Assembly: GCA_963771505.1 (NCBI GenBank)
Contig: CAVYTO010000002.1
Coordinates: forward strand, 1,240,001 to 1,304,000
Direction: 5' to 3'
Length of the DNA stretch: 64,000 bases
Origin: JAJPHW01 sp963771505
GTDB taxonomy: Bacteria > Acidobacteriota > Terriglobia > Terriglobales > Acidobacteriaceae
Shown: positions 8,553 to 17,218 of the stretch, in pieces
Layout: each line of letters starts with the position of its first letter
Numbering within the stretch: position 1 is the stretch's first letter
Program-made: the position numbers and the translations under genes
The notes under the pieces: model-generated
Seen by the model: the letters and a program-made list of their open reading frames with translations, nothing else
Told to the model about the DNA's origin: nothing
Database searches by the model: none

Positions 8553-9674
8553 TTAATCGAAAATGTCGCGGACTTTTCCCATCAAAGTCCGGCGATGAGG
8601 TTTATTTTCCACGCGGCCCAGGCCATCGAGTTCCTGAAGTATTTCGCGTTGGCGGCGTCCTAACTTGGACGGCGTCTGCACCCGGAGTTCGACCATCAAA
8701 TCGCCCTTGCCGCGGCTGTTCAGGATCGGCACGCCTTTGCCTCGCACTCGGATCGTCGTACCGGACTGTACGCCTTCGGAAATCTTCAGCGTGTGATCGC
8801 CCTCGAGTGTTGCCACCTTGATTTCAGCGCCCAACGCGGCTTGCGCAAACGAGATCGGAACTACGCAATGCAGGTCGTTCCCTTCCCGCTCGAAGAAGGC
8901 ATGTTCTTTCACATGCAGCACGACGTAGAGATCGCCTGGCCCGCCGCCCTGAATGCCGCCTTCGCCCATCCCTACGAAGCGAATACGGGTGCCGTCTTCC
9001 ACGCCGGCGGGAACTTTCACTTCGATGCTGCGTTGCTTCAGCACTCGCGCTTCGCCACGGCACTTGGGGCAAGGGTCGGTGATGATGCTGCCGGCGCCCT
9101 GGCACTTGGGGCAGGTCCGGGCCATGCTGAAAAATCCCTGCTGATAGCGCACCTGACCATGTCCCGCACACGTTGGGCATGTGACTGGAGATTTTCCGGG
9201 GGCCGCGCCATTGCCGTGGCACTCCTCGCAGGTTTCGTGCCGCCGGACGTTGATGGAACTCTCGGTGCCGAATGCCGCTTCTTCAAACTCCAGCGTCATA
9301 TCTTCGCGCAAGTCCGCCCCGCGCTGGCCTCGGCCCCGGCGGCCACCGCCACCGCCGAACATGTCTCCGAACCCGCGGCCCAGAAACTCGCTCAAAATGT
9401 CGTTGAGATCGACGCCTCCCGCATCGAATCCACCCGAGCCACCAACGGCGGCATGGCCGAAGCGGTCGTAGGCCGCGCGCTTTTCCCCGTCAGACAATAC
9501 CGCGTACGCTTCGCTACATTCCTTAAACTGCTCCTCCGCGTCGGGATTGTTCGGGTTTCGGTCCGGATGATATTGCAGCGCCAGCTTCCGGTAGGCGCTC
9601 TTAATCTCCTGGTCGGACGAGCTGCGCGTCACGCTCAACACTTCGTAGTAATCGCGTTTTACTTTGGTCGGAAT
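8553..9674 (-). CDS. dnaJ: Chaperone protein DnaJ, probably initiated at ATT
   Basis: A 373-residue class I Hsp40 co-chaperone for DnaK. It has a J domain with HPD in QYHPDRNP, a Gly/Phe-rich region, four zinc-finger repeats (CEECHGNG, CPTCAGHG, CPKCQGAG, CPKCRGEA) and the C-terminal substrate-binding domains. The last zinc repeat ends GEA, not GxG. The universally conserved helix-I segment KRDYYEVL is encoded, but the only ATG/GTG/TTG near the 5' end is a GTG at 9641 inside that segment (the V of EVL). A stop lies 15 codons upstream of DYY. ATT at 9674-9672 is preceded by GGAG at 9684-9681 with 6-base spacing and gives IPTKVKRDYYEVL, so ATT initiation is preferred. The gene follows grpE by 34 bases. 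Confidence 0.9.
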   Translation of the reverse strand: MPTKVKRDYYEVLSVTRSSSDQEIKSAYRKLALQYHPDRNPNNPDAEEQFKECSEAYAVLSDGEKRAAYDRFGHAAVGGSGGFDAGGVDLNDILSEFLGRGFGDMFGGGGGRRGRGQRGADLREDMTLEFEEAAFGTESSINVRRHETCEECHGNGAAPGKSPVTCPTCAGHGQVRYQQGFFSMARTCPKCQGAGSIITDPCPKCRGEARVLKQRSIEVKVPAGVEDGTRIRFVGMGEGGIQGGGPGDLYVVLHVKEHAFFEREGNDLHCVVPISFAQAALGAEIKVATLEGDHTLKISEGVQSGTTIRVRGKGVPILNSRGKGDLMVELRVQTPSKLGRRQREILQELDGLGRVENKPHRRTLMGKVRDIFD

Positions 9675-9708
9675 AGCTATCTCCAGATTGTGAAGACTTC
9701 GTTATCGT

Positions 9709-10263
9709 TTAGCGCTTTGAATTGTGCGCTACTTTTACCATCGCCGGACGCAGGAGCCTCTCCCGCAATTTATATCCCCGCTGCAATTCTTCCAGCACTT
9801 CCTGGTCTCTGGCGTCGTGCGTTTCCACCATCTCGATCGCTTCATGCACTCGCGGATCGAACTGCTCGCCCTTCGCGGGAACCGGTTGAACGCCCAGCTT
9901 CAGCAACGCATCTTGAAGTTGCTTGTAGATGAGATCGACGCCGTTGCGGAATTCCGACTTCTCATTGGAGCTCCGCAAAGCCAGCTCAAAGCTATCGATG
10001 ATGGGTAGCAGCGTGCGAATCGAATCAGCCAACGCGAAATCGCGGAATTCCTGCTGCTCACGCACTGCCCTCTTACGGGCATTGTCGAACTCGGCCTGCG
10101 AACGCGCCAGCCGGTCCACGAGAGAATCGCGTTCGGCTTTCATTTTTTGAAAGTCTGAATCCCTCGTTTCCACAGGCTCGCCAGCCGCATCGGCTGCCAG
10201 CTCATGGGATGGATCCAACTCTTCTTGTTGTTCCACTTCCGATTTTCCGTTCATTCTTGCCAT
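9709..10263 (-). CDS. grpE: Nucleotide exchange factor GrpE
   Basis: A 184-residue DnaK nucleotide exchange factor. The acidic N-terminus is followed by a long coiled coil (about residues 35-90, SQAEFDNARKRAVREQQEF). The C-terminal beta-wing carries the family signature FDPRVHEAIEMV and ends RLLRPAMVKVA. It lies between hrcA (8-base gap) and dnaJ (34-base gap) on the minus strand. dnaK, usually between grpE and dnaJ, is not here and must be elsewhere in the genome. Confidence 0.95.
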   Translation of the reverse strand: MARMNGKSEVEQQEELDPSHELAADAAGEPVETRDSDFQKMKAERDSLVDRLARSQAEFDNARKRAVREQQEFRDFALADSIRTLLPIIDSFELALRSSNEKSEFRNGVDLIYKQLQDALLKLGVQPVPAKGEQFDPRVHEAIEMVETHDARDQEVLEELQRGYKLRERLLRPAMVKVAHNSKR

Positions 10264-10271
10264 AGATTTGT

Positions 10272-11312
10272 TTACTCGGGCTCGTTCAAGACTTTATCGA
10301 ACAGCCGCGCGATATACGACACAGCGGTGATGGCATGTTGATAATCCATGCGAGTCGGTCCCAGCACTGCCAGTGACCCACGCACTTCCCCGCCCACGCG
10401 GGCGGGCGTGCCGATCAAGACCAAATTGCGCAGAGAAGGCTCCGTCTGGTCGAGTCCGATCACTACCCTTACAGCTTCCTGACGGGTATCTAAATACGCT
10501 CCCAACAAGTCGACGACTTTCTGCTTCTCTTCCAGGGTCTTCAGCAACTCTTGCAACCGGCTGCGGTCTTGCTCCCCGGCCACCAGATTGGCCGCGCCTT
10601 CCACAAACACCTGCCGCGGAAGCCCATCTTCGGCGAGAGCGCCTTTCTGGTAAAGCTCGGCCACCGACTTCATTAACTGGTTGAACTCGCTGCGCTCCTG
10701 CTCAACCCTGCGCGCCAGCTCGAGTCGCATGGACTCCATGGTCCAACCGCGGAAATTGTCGTTTATGTAATGGGCCGCCTGGTCCAGTTCCACTTGCGGA
10801 AGGTCCATTCGCAACAAACGGTCCCGCACGACACCTGACTTTGTCACAACGACGGCGAGCACTTTCTGGTCGCCCAACCGCGAAAAATAGACGTGATCCA
10901 GCGCGTTCTTGACGCCGCTAATTGCTACCGCTACGCCCACATTTTTCGATATCAACGAAAGCACATGCGATGTGCGCTCCATGAAGTCTTCGACGTCCGA
11001 AACTCCACCCAGCGAATCCTGAATGATGTTTTCGGTCTCGTCAGAAATCCGGGCGTTGCCCGTGAGCTGCTCAACGTAATACCGGTAAGCTTCCGTGCTC
11101 GGAACCCGGCCAGCAGAAGTGTGCGGCTGCTCCAGCAGCCCAGCGTCGGCAAGGTCTGCCATCACGTTGCGAATCGTAGCCGGACTCAATCCTTCCCGGT
11201 TCGACCGCGCCAGAGTGCGCGAACCAACTGGCTCGCCGGTGGCAATAAACGTTTCCACGATCGCCGTTAGAATCTCGCGTTCACGACCGCCGATGGGTGT
11301 TCCTGGCTGCAT
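10272..11312 (-). CDS. hrcA: Heat-inducible transcription repressor HrcA
   Basis: A 346-residue repressor that binds CIRCE operators and is kept active by GroEL. The N-terminal winged helix shows REREILTAIVETFIATGEPVG and LSPATIRNVMADL. The GAF-like and dimerisation regions follow, and the C-terminus contains VLGPTRMDYQHAITAV, typical of HrcA. It heads the hrcA-grpE-dnaJ-rsmE run. No CIRCE element is visible in the 94 bases upstream of its ATG, whereas one is present before groES in this window. Transcription may therefore start farther upstream, perhaps from the mrp gene. Confidence 0.95.
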   Translation of the reverse strand: MQPGTPIGGREREILTAIVETFIATGEPVGSRTLARSNREGLSPATIRNVMADLADAGLLEQPHTSAGRVPSTEAYRYYVEQLTGNARISDETENIIQDSLGGVSDVEDFMERTSHVLSLISKNVGVAVAISGVKNALDHVYFSRLGDQKVLAVVVTKSGVVRDRLLRMDLPQVELDQAAHYINDNFRGWTMESMRLELARRVEQERSEFNQLMKSVAELYQKGALAEDGLPRQVFVEGAANLVAGEQDRSRLQELLKTLEEKQKVVDLLGAYLDTRQEAVRVVIGLDQTEPSLRNLVLIGTPARVGGEVRGSLAVLGPTRMDYQHAITAVSYIARLFDKVLNEPE

Positions 11313-11406
11313 AGGCTAATTATCCCATTGAAAACTCTGGCCCAACAGCCCGGCCGTACTCTAACGTTATTGGATGCAACGCGGCCCGGCCAGATTCACC
11401 GCTACG

Positions 11407-12258
11407 CTACTGGACTTCGATAACCGACTCGGCTGGTTGTGCTTGAATCTCTTGCACGCGCTCCACCACTCGATGCGCAAACTCGAACAGGTTTTTGGCG
11501 TGGGGGGAATTCTCTCCCTCTAAAACAGTCGGCTTGCCGCCATCGCCGGATTTACGAATCTCTGGGTCTAACTGGATGCTGCCGAGAAATTCAACGTTGA
11601 ATTGCGCCGCGGTTTTTTCCGCTCCGCCCCGGGAAAAAATATCGATCTCGTGCTGGCAGTGCGGGCACACAAAGTAGCTCATGTTCTCGACCATTCCCAC
11701 CAGATCAACCTTCATCTGCCGGAACATTTCGATGGCCTTGCGCGCGTCCTGCAACGACACATCGGACGGAGTGGAAACCACAATCGCCCCCGTCAGCGGG
11801 ACGGTCTGGATCAACGACAGCGCTACATCGCCGGTTCCCGGCGGTAAATCCACCACCATATAATCCAATTTTCCCCAAACCACTGAGCCCAAAAACTGCT
11901 TGATGATCGAATGCAGCATCGGCCCGCGCCAGATCAAAGGCTTGTCACCGGGATTTAGAAAGCCGACGGAAATGACTTTTACTCCGTGGGCCTCCAACGG
12001 CTCAATGCGGTTGTCCCCTAACACCTTCGGCTGTTCGTTGATTCCCAGCATCAGCGGCACGTTGGGCCCGTAGACGTCCGCGTCCAACAAACCGACTTTG
12101 TGGCCCATTCTCGCCATGGCGAGCGCCAGATTCACCGCGAGGGTGGTTTTACCGACACCGCCCTTGCCTGAACCGACTGCGATGATGGCATCGACTCCTG
12201 CAAGTGGCTGTGGGGCCGGGGGTTGCTGTCCGGGACGTGGGGGCGTATGTGCATTCAA
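11407..12258 (-). CDS. Mrp/NBP35-family P-loop ATPase (Fe-S cluster carrier, ApbC-like)
   Basis: A 283-residue MinD-superfamily ATPase that carries and transfers 4Fe-4S clusters. The deviant Walker A is GSGKGGVGKTTLAVNLAL, followed by LLDADVYGPNVPLMLG and VVDLPPGTGDVALSL. The cluster-binding CxxC is CPHCQHE. It lacks the N-terminal DUF59 domain of longer Mrp proteins and instead has a short proline-rich tail. The start is TTG at 12258, with GGAGAG upstream; the nearby ATG is out of frame. It lies upstream of hrcA on the same strand. Confidence 0.92.
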   Translation of the reverse strand: MNAHTPPRPGQQPPAPQPLAGVDAIIAVGSGKGGVGKTTLAVNLALAMARMGHKVGLLDADVYGPNVPLMLGINEQPKVLGDNRIEPLEAHGVKVISVGFLNPGDKPLIWRGPMLHSIIKQFLGSVVWGKLDYMVVDLPPGTGDVALSLIQTVPLTGAIVVSTPSDVSLQDARKAIEMFRQMKVDLVGMVENMSYFVCPHCQHEIDIFSRGGAEKTAAQFNVEFLGSIQLDPEIRKSGDGGKPTVLEGENSPHAKNLFEFAHRVVERVQEIQAQPAESVIEVQ

Positions 12259-12337
12259 GGGATCACTCTCCAGAAGGGGCTACTCACACGATTATACAAG
12301 CGCAAACAGCGCGCTCGGCAGCGGTTGTCATACGGTA

Positions 12338-12835
12338 CTAGCGATTCTTCTTGCGTTCAAGCTCCGCCCGGCGAATCTCCCTGCGCCGCCCGGCATCTTC
12401 GAAGCGCCGCTTCTCTTCGTCTGTAACAGCGATCACCGGCGCGGCGGGCATGTGGTTGCCGGCCCGGTCCACCGCAACAAATGTCAGGTAAGCCGAACTC
12501 ACGTGCTTGCGTTCATCGCTAAGATAGTTCTCGACCCAGGCCTTTACACCAATCTCCATGGATGTGCGGAAGACGCGATTCACCGACGATCGCATGATCA
12601 CCAAGTCCCCAACCCGAACCGGAACCCAAAAATCCATGTGATCGATCGAAGCCGTCACTACGTAGTGCCTTGCGTGCCGGTGCGCAGCTAATGCTCCCGC
12701 CAGATCGATCCAATGCATCAGTCGTCCACCCAGCAACGAACCCAATGGGTTAGCGTCGTTAGGCAACACGATTTCCGTCATCTCCGATTGCGATTCGCTC
12801 ACTGGCCTGGGACTTGGGGCAATAGTCTCACTCAT
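12338..12835 (-). CDS. Acyl-CoA thioesterase (YciA/BACH-type hotdog)
   Basis: A 165-residue hotdog-fold thioesterase that hydrolyses acyl-CoAs. Conserved features are LPNDANPLGSLLGGRLMHWID, with the Asn/Asp pair and glycine turn typical of YciA/BACH enzymes, and FWVPVRVGDLVIM. The frame stays open farther upstream into the divergent TPR gene, but the ATG at 12835 has GGAG upstream and gives normal length. The C-terminus is highly basic (RREIRRAELERKKNR). It lies about 80 bases upstream of mrp on the same strand. Confidence 0.88.
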   Translation of the reverse strand: MSETIAPSPRPVSESQSEMTEIVLPNDANPLGSLLGGRLMHWIDLAGALAAHRHARHYVVTASIDHMDFWVPVRVGDLVIMRSSVNRVFRTSMEIGVKAWVENYLSDERKHVSSAYLTFVAVDRAGNHMPAAPVIAVTDEEKRRFEDAGRRREIRRAELERKKNR

Positions 12836-12927
12836 GATGAATGATCTCCGTGAATTGCTGGCCCATTCTAACGGATGAGCCTCCGCTCGTCGCTCAATGA
12901 GGGCTCTGTAGTAAGCTCGGTTCACAC

Positions 12928-13236
12928 ATGGATCGCATTGCGATGCTCTCGGAAATTCTGGCGCAGAACCCCAACGACGCCTTCGCCCGCTACGGATTGG
13001 CGATGGAATATGCCAACTCAGGACAGATCGAGCCCTCACTCGCCGAATTTACAAGCTTACTGGCCGCCCACCCCGACTACACAGCCGGCTACTTCATGTT
13101 TGCCCAGACTTTGGTCAAAGCCGGGCGCGTCGATGAAGCCAAGCGGATGCTGGCAGACGGAATCGGCTCCGCCCGGCGCACAGGAAACAATCACGCTCAA
13201 TCCGAGATGACGGCCATGCTTGAGGAATTGAGCTAA
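12928..13236 (+). CDS. Small tetratricopeptide-repeat protein
   Basis: A 102-residue soluble helical protein with about two TPR units. NPNDAFARYGLAMEYANSG and HPDYTAGYFMFAQTLVKAG are in the classic register, followed by a capping helix EAKRMLADGI. It has no signal peptide and presumably is a protein-interaction module; its partner is unknown. It is divergent from the thioesterase and 86 bases ahead of the Lon-domain gene, and may be co-transcribed with the latter. Confidence 0.75.
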   Translation: MDRIAMLSEILAQNPNDAFARYGLAMEYANSGQIEPSLAEFTSLLAAHPDYTAGYFMFAQTLVKAGRVDEAKRMLADGIGSARRTGNNHAQSEMTAMLEELS

Positions 13237-13322
13237 TCACGGGGCCGTAGAGCGACACCAGCTATCCCGCAGCCTAAAGTACAATCAGGCATCGTGTCAG
13301 CCTACTCCCACGAGTCCGCGCG

Positions 13323-13940
13323 ATGAGCCCCCTGCTGCCATTGTTCCCGCTGGACCTAGTCCTCCTGCCCGGAGCGCCGTTGCCTTTGCACATATTTGAG
13401 CCCCGCTATCGGGAAATGATCGCTGAGTGTGTGGCGGAGAAGACGCCATTCGGCGTGGTACGGGTCGAGCAGGAAGAAAAACAGATCGCGGATATCGGAT
13501 GCACCGCGGAAATCATCTCCGTAGCGAAGCAATATGACGACGGCCGCATGGACATTCTCACCCGCGGCGCGCAGCGTTTCGAAGTGGTGAGGATTGCCCG
13601 GCTTCGTGCGTTCCTGCAGGCCGAAGTTACATATTTGCACGATGTGGAAGATGCTCCAGAGCCGGATGCCATCACCAAAGTGGTGGCGTTACAAGCTGAG
13701 ATTCTTAGCTTGGCGGACGCCCAGGTTGACAGCTCAGGGACGATAGAGGATGGAATGCTGTCTTTTCACCTGGCATCGTCGCTGCCGGTGGATCTGGATT
13801 TCAAGCAGCATCTTCTCAGCATGAACTCCGAAGCGGAAAGGATTCAGTCGCTCATCTCATTTTTCGAGACCATCCTGCCTAATCTGCGCCGGGCCATTCG
13901 CGTGCGCAAGAAAGCCAGCAGCAACGGGCATGCGTTATAG
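13323..13940 (+). CDS. Stand-alone Lon substrate-binding-domain protein
   Basis: A 205-residue protein with only the N-terminal substrate-binding (LAN/PUA-like) domain of Lon protease: PLFPLDLVLLPGAPLPLHIF and EPRYREMIAEC are diagnostic. It has no ATPase or Ser-Lys protease module. Stand-alone members are widespread in bacteria and their function is not settled; a role in substrate handling is only inference. It ends three bases before the end of the convergent phosphorylase gene. Confidence 0.88.
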   Translation: MSPLLPLFPLDLVLLPGAPLPLHIFEPRYREMIAECVAEKTPFGVVRVEQEEKQIADIGCTAEIISVAKQYDDGRMDILTRGAQRFEVVRIARLRAFLQAEVTYLHDVEDAPEPDAITKVVALQAEILSLADAQVDSSGTIEDGMLSFHLASSLPVDLDFKQHLLSMNSEAERIQSLISFFETILPNLRRAIRVRKKASSNGHAL

Positions 13941-13943
13941 CGA

Positions 13944-15689
13944 TTACGAATTTTCGCGCGCACTCGCGAGCGGACTCGACACCGCTGCGTCCCTGCCTTC
14001 CACGTATGCGTTTGCAATGTACTGCTGAACCATTCGTTGAGTGTTGAAAAACGATCCGTTCAACGCGATTGCCGACCGCATGATCTCTACAAAACGGTCA
14101 GGAGTCTTGTAGTACATCGGGACAATCTCGCGTTCCAACTTGTCGTAGAGCGTCGCCACCTCGGTCAACGGATCTTCGGCGACTTCGCTGTTCCCGATCG
14201 CCCATCCGGTAACGCCCTCGATGAGCCCTTCCGCCCACCAGCCATCCACGACGCTAAAGCTGGGTACACCGTTGATGGCGGCTTTCATTCCGCTTGTTCC
14301 TGACGCTTCCTGCGGCCGCAATGGCGTGTTGAGCCAAATGTCTACACCGCTCGTGATCAAGCGGCCCCAGTGCATGTCGTAATTTTCAACGTACACCGTC
14401 CGAATCTGATCGGCGACTGCGCCCGCACCATTGAACACCTGCCGGATCAATCGCTTTCCACCTTCGTCATGAGGATGCGCCTTGCCGCCGTAAACGATTT
14501 GTACCGGGCCCGCATTCAGTGCGATACTCCGCAGCCGCTCGACGTCGTGGAATAAAAGATCGGCGCGCTTGTAGGTGCTGGCCCGGCGCGCGAAGCCGAT
14601 CGTGAAGATCGTCGGATCCAGCTGCACTCCGGTCCGCTCTCGGATGCGATCAAACAGTTGAACTTTGGCCCGTGTGTGCGCCTGGCGAATGTCTTCCAGC
14701 GGCACGCTGATGGCATAACGCAAGTAATGATTGTCAGTTCTCCAGCCGGGAAGATATCGGTCAAACAGCTCGCTAAACGGCGGCGAAGTCCACGTGAGAG
14801 CATGTACGCCGTTTGTGATCGCGTTGATCGCGTATTCCGGGAACATCCCGCGCGAAACTTCGCCGTGCCGCATGGCCACGCCATTCACGTATCCAGAAAA
14901 GCGCAAGGCCAGATACGTCATGTTCAGGAAGTCACCTTGCCAGGCCTCGGCTTCATCGAGCAAGCCGACAGCATAGTTGCTCAAGACTTGCTTCACGAGT
15001 TGCCGCGAAAATTGATCGTGGCCCGCCGGTACCGGCGTATGGGTGGTGAATACACAAAGATTTCGAATGCCGTCGATGTCGAGTTGCTTAACGCGCCCGG
15101 CAAAACTCTGGTCCAGCCTCCGCTCCAGCAATCCCAACGAGAGCAAAGCAGAATGGCCTTCGTTCATGTGGTAGCCGTCGAGGTCGTTATATCCCAGCTT
15201 GTGCAGCAACCTCAGACCGCCGAGCCCAAGGACCACTTCCTGGCACAGGCGATATCGCGGATCGCCTCCGTAAAGGTGATCGGTCAGCGTGCGATCCCAC
15301 TCGGAATTCTCAGGGAGATTTGTATCCAGCAAATAAACCGGAACAATTTCGCCCGAAACCCCAATTACCGGATACTTCCATCCGCGCACAAAAACCGTTC
15401 GCCCTTCGATCTCCACCTTCACGCGTTCCTTGGTTTCTTTCAGCGTCGCTTCGGGACTCCACGGCTGCGGTTGCTCAGACTGGCTTCCTTTTCCGTCCAA
15501 CGATTGCCTGAAATATCCTTGGCGATAGGCCAGAGTGACCGCAACCAGCGGTGCTCCCAGGTCGGCAGCCGAACGCAAAGTATCTCCAGCCAAAATCCCC
15601 AAACCGCCGCTGTAAGTTGGGACATCCGGCTCCAATGCAATTTCCATCGAAAAATAGGCGATGCGGGGCAGATTCGAACGTGTTTTCAT
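13944..15689 (-). CDS. glgP: Alpha-glucan (glycogen/maltodextrin) phosphorylase
   Basis: A 581-residue GT35 phosphorylase that releases glucose-1-phosphate from alpha-1,4-glucans. The N-terminus RIAYFSMEIAL and YSGGLGILAGDTLRSAADL are typical of the short bacterial/archaeal branch (about 550-850 residues). The pyridoxal-phosphate lysine lies in EASGTSGMKAAINGV, and FTIGFARRASTYKRADLL carries substrate and phosphate contacts. No glycogen synthase or branching enzyme is nearby. The gene is convergent with the Lon-domain gene; about 150 bases separate its start from msrB. Confidence 0.92.
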   Translation of the reverse strand: MKTRSNLPRIAYFSMEIALEPDVPTYSGGLGILAGDTLRSAADLGAPLVAVTLAYRQGYFRQSLDGKGSQSEQPQPWSPEATLKETKERVKVEIEGRTVFVRGWKYPVIGVSGEIVPVYLLDTNLPENSEWDRTLTDHLYGGDPRYRLCQEVVLGLGGLRLLHKLGYNDLDGYHMNEGHSALLSLGLLERRLDQSFAGRVKQLDIDGIRNLCVFTTHTPVPAGHDQFSRQLVKQVLSNYAVGLLDEAEAWQGDFLNMTYLALRFSGYVNGVAMRHGEVSRGMFPEYAINAITNGVHALTWTSPPFSELFDRYLPGWRTDNHYLRYAISVPLEDIRQAHTRAKVQLFDRIRERTGVQLDPTIFTIGFARRASTYKRADLLFHDVERLRSIALNAGPVQIVYGGKAHPHDEGGKRLIRQVFNGAGAVADQIRTVYVENYDMHWGRLITSGVDIWLNTPLRPQEASGTSGMKAAINGVPSFSVVDGWWAEGLIEGVTGWAIGNSEVAEDPLTEVATLYDKLEREIVPMYYKTPDRFVEIMRSAIALNGSFFNTQRMVQQYIANAYVEGRDAAVSSPLASARENS

Positions 15690-15778
15690 GGGGTCAATAG
15701 AAAAGCGATAGGAATTTAGGGATCGTGAAATCAGTATATCGGCTATTTTCTCGATTTCGCGGTGACTAAAGATTAGGC

Positions 15779-15813
15779 AAAAGAAAACTTCCGGATCGAG
15801 GTTGATCCGGAAG
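15779..15813 (-). terminator. Rho-independent terminator after msrB
   Basis: A perfect 10-bp stem (CTTCCGGATC at 15788-15797 with GATCCGGAAG at 15804-15813) has a 6-base loop. On the minus strand it is followed by TTTTCTTTTG, about 27 bases beyond the msrB stop. It would end the msrA-msrB transcript before glgP. Confidence 0.85.
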
Positions 15814-15839
15814 TGCTTGCGTCGTGGATGATTACTTGG

Positions 15840-16409
15840 TTATGCCTTGATGAACTTCAGCGCAACTGAGTTCATGCAGTAACGCAGATGTGTCGGCGGA
15901 GGGCCGTCATCGAAAACGTGGCCCAGATGGGCGTCGCACTCGGAGCAGACGACTTCGGTTCGTTCGATGCCGAGGCTGCCGTCGTTCTTTGTATGTACGT
16001 TCTCCGGAGCAATCGGTGCCCAAAAGCTTGGCCAGCCAGTCCCTGAATCGAATTTGGTGGTCGAACTGTAGAGTGCGTTGTTGCAGCAGATGCAGCGGTA
16101 GAGGCCCTTATCGTGCGATTCTGCGTATTCGCCGGTGAAGGCACGCTCGGTTCCCGCATTGCGCGTCACTTCAAAGGAGTCTGCGGACAATTGCTTGCGC
16201 CACTCTTCGTTGGTCTTCACTACTTTATCGATCACCCGCGTCGCACCCTGTTTCCCGCGGTCGTCAAATTCGACGATCTTGACCTTACCGCCCATTGGCG
16301 GAGTGGCTGCTAGCGCTGTTTTTGGGCCTGAGCCTTTCAGCCAAGAAAAGAGACTGACTCCGCCTAGCGTGATTGCCGACCCCATCAAAAATTGTCGTCT
16401 GCTGTTCAC
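15840..16409 (-). CDS. msrB: Exported (Tat-type) peptide-methionine (R)-S-oxide reductase
   Basis: A 189-residue MsrB that reduces methionine-R-sulfoxide in proteins. The N-terminus NSRRQFLMGSAITLGG is a twin-arginine signal followed by a hydrophobic stretch and ALAA, so the enzyme should act in the periplasm. Two CxxC zinc motifs are CICC and CSEC. FDSGTGWPSFW and the catalytic cysteine in LRYCMNSVAL are intact. The gene lies 13 bases downstream of exported msrA, forming a two-gene envelope repair operon closed by the terminator at 15779-15813. Confidence 0.93.
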   Translation of the reverse strand: MNSRRQFLMGSAITLGGVSLFSWLKGSGPKTALAATPPMGGKVKIVEFDDRGKQGATRVIDKVVKTNEEWRKQLSADSFEVTRNAGTERAFTGEYAESHDKGLYRCICCNNALYSSTTKFDSGTGWPSFWAPIAPENVHTKNDGSLGIERTEVVCSECDAHLGHVFDDGPPPTHLRYCMNSVALKFIKA

Positions 16410-16422
16410 GGTTCGCTCCTTA

Positions 16423-17100
16423 TCATCGATTCTGGTAAACGTCCGGCATCTGCTGCTTCAGGTGTTCAACCTTGGGCGCATCGTTGATCGCAATGTATGG
16501 ATTATTCGGATGCAAAGTCGCGTAGTTCTGGTGGTAACCTTCGGCCGCGTAGAACGCTTTCAGCGGGACGACCTGCGTCACAATCTTGCCCGAAAAAATG
16601 TGCTCCTGGTCGAGTTGCGCGATGTATGCTTCGGCTACCTTTTTTTGCTCGTCATTTGTATAGAAAATCACAGAGCGATATTGCGAGCCTTCGTCCGGTC
16701 CCTGACGGTTCAGCGTTGTAGGATCATGGGCGACCGAGAAGAAAACCTGCAGCAGCTTTCCGTAGGTGACCTTGGACGGATCAAACTTCACCTGCACCGA
16801 TTCCGCGTGTCCGGTTTCACCGGTGCTTACAATTTCGTATTGTGCCGTGGATGATGCGCCTCCGGAGTAGCCCGATGTCGCGCTCTCAACGCCCTTCACA
16901 TGCTGAAAAACTGCCTGAACGCCCCAAAAGCATCCGCCGGCAAACACGACCGTCTGGTCGCCGCTCAACTTGGCGTCCATCGTTGGGGCAGGAATTGTCC
17001 CGGTGCTGCCGCTGGCGGCTCGCGCTCCAGTGCGCGACAGCATCAGACCTAAGAAGAGGACTGCGCCTACAGGAATGAAATATCGTGTGACACGGCTCAT
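16423..17100 (-). CDS. msrA: Exported peptide-methionine (S)-S-oxide reductase
   Basis: A 225-residue MsrA with an N-terminal Sec-type signal (hydrophobic residues about 8-21, then ARAAS). The catalytic GGCFWG places the sulfenic-acid cysteine at C57. GYSGGA, GHAESVQVKFDP and EGYHQNY are conserved family segments. C57 is the only cysteine, so no internal resolving cysteine exists and regeneration must depend on an external reductant. It is paired with msrB, both directed to the envelope. Confidence 0.93.
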   Translation of the reverse strand: MSRVTRYFIPVGAVLFLGLMLSRTGARAASGSTGTIPAPTMDAKLSGDQTVVFAGGCFWGVQAVFQHVKGVESATSGYSGGASSTAQYEIVSTGETGHAESVQVKFDPSKVTYGKLLQVFFSVAHDPTTLNRQGPDEGSQYRSVIFYTNDEQKKVAEAYIAQLDQEHIFSGKIVTQVVPLKAFYAAEGYHQNYATLHPNNPYIAINDAPKVEHLKQQMPDVYQNR

Positions 17101-17218
17101 GACTTTTCTCCTAAAGAAAACCCTACTTCTCGTTCCTTCAACTTAGAGTCCCGAATGCCGGCAAAGTTACATACAATTTACGAGTGAAACCGCTCAATTG
17201 GATTCCCCAGCGCCAAGC

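Noticed and set aside
8793..9932. 379-codon plus-strand frame opposite dnaJ
   Set aside because: It is antisense to dnaJ and grpE sequence with clear conserved motifs; its translation has no recognisable domains and no ribosome site.
14658..15719. 353-codon plus-strand frame opposite glgP
   Set aside because: Shadow frame of the phosphorylase gene with no start signal or motifs.
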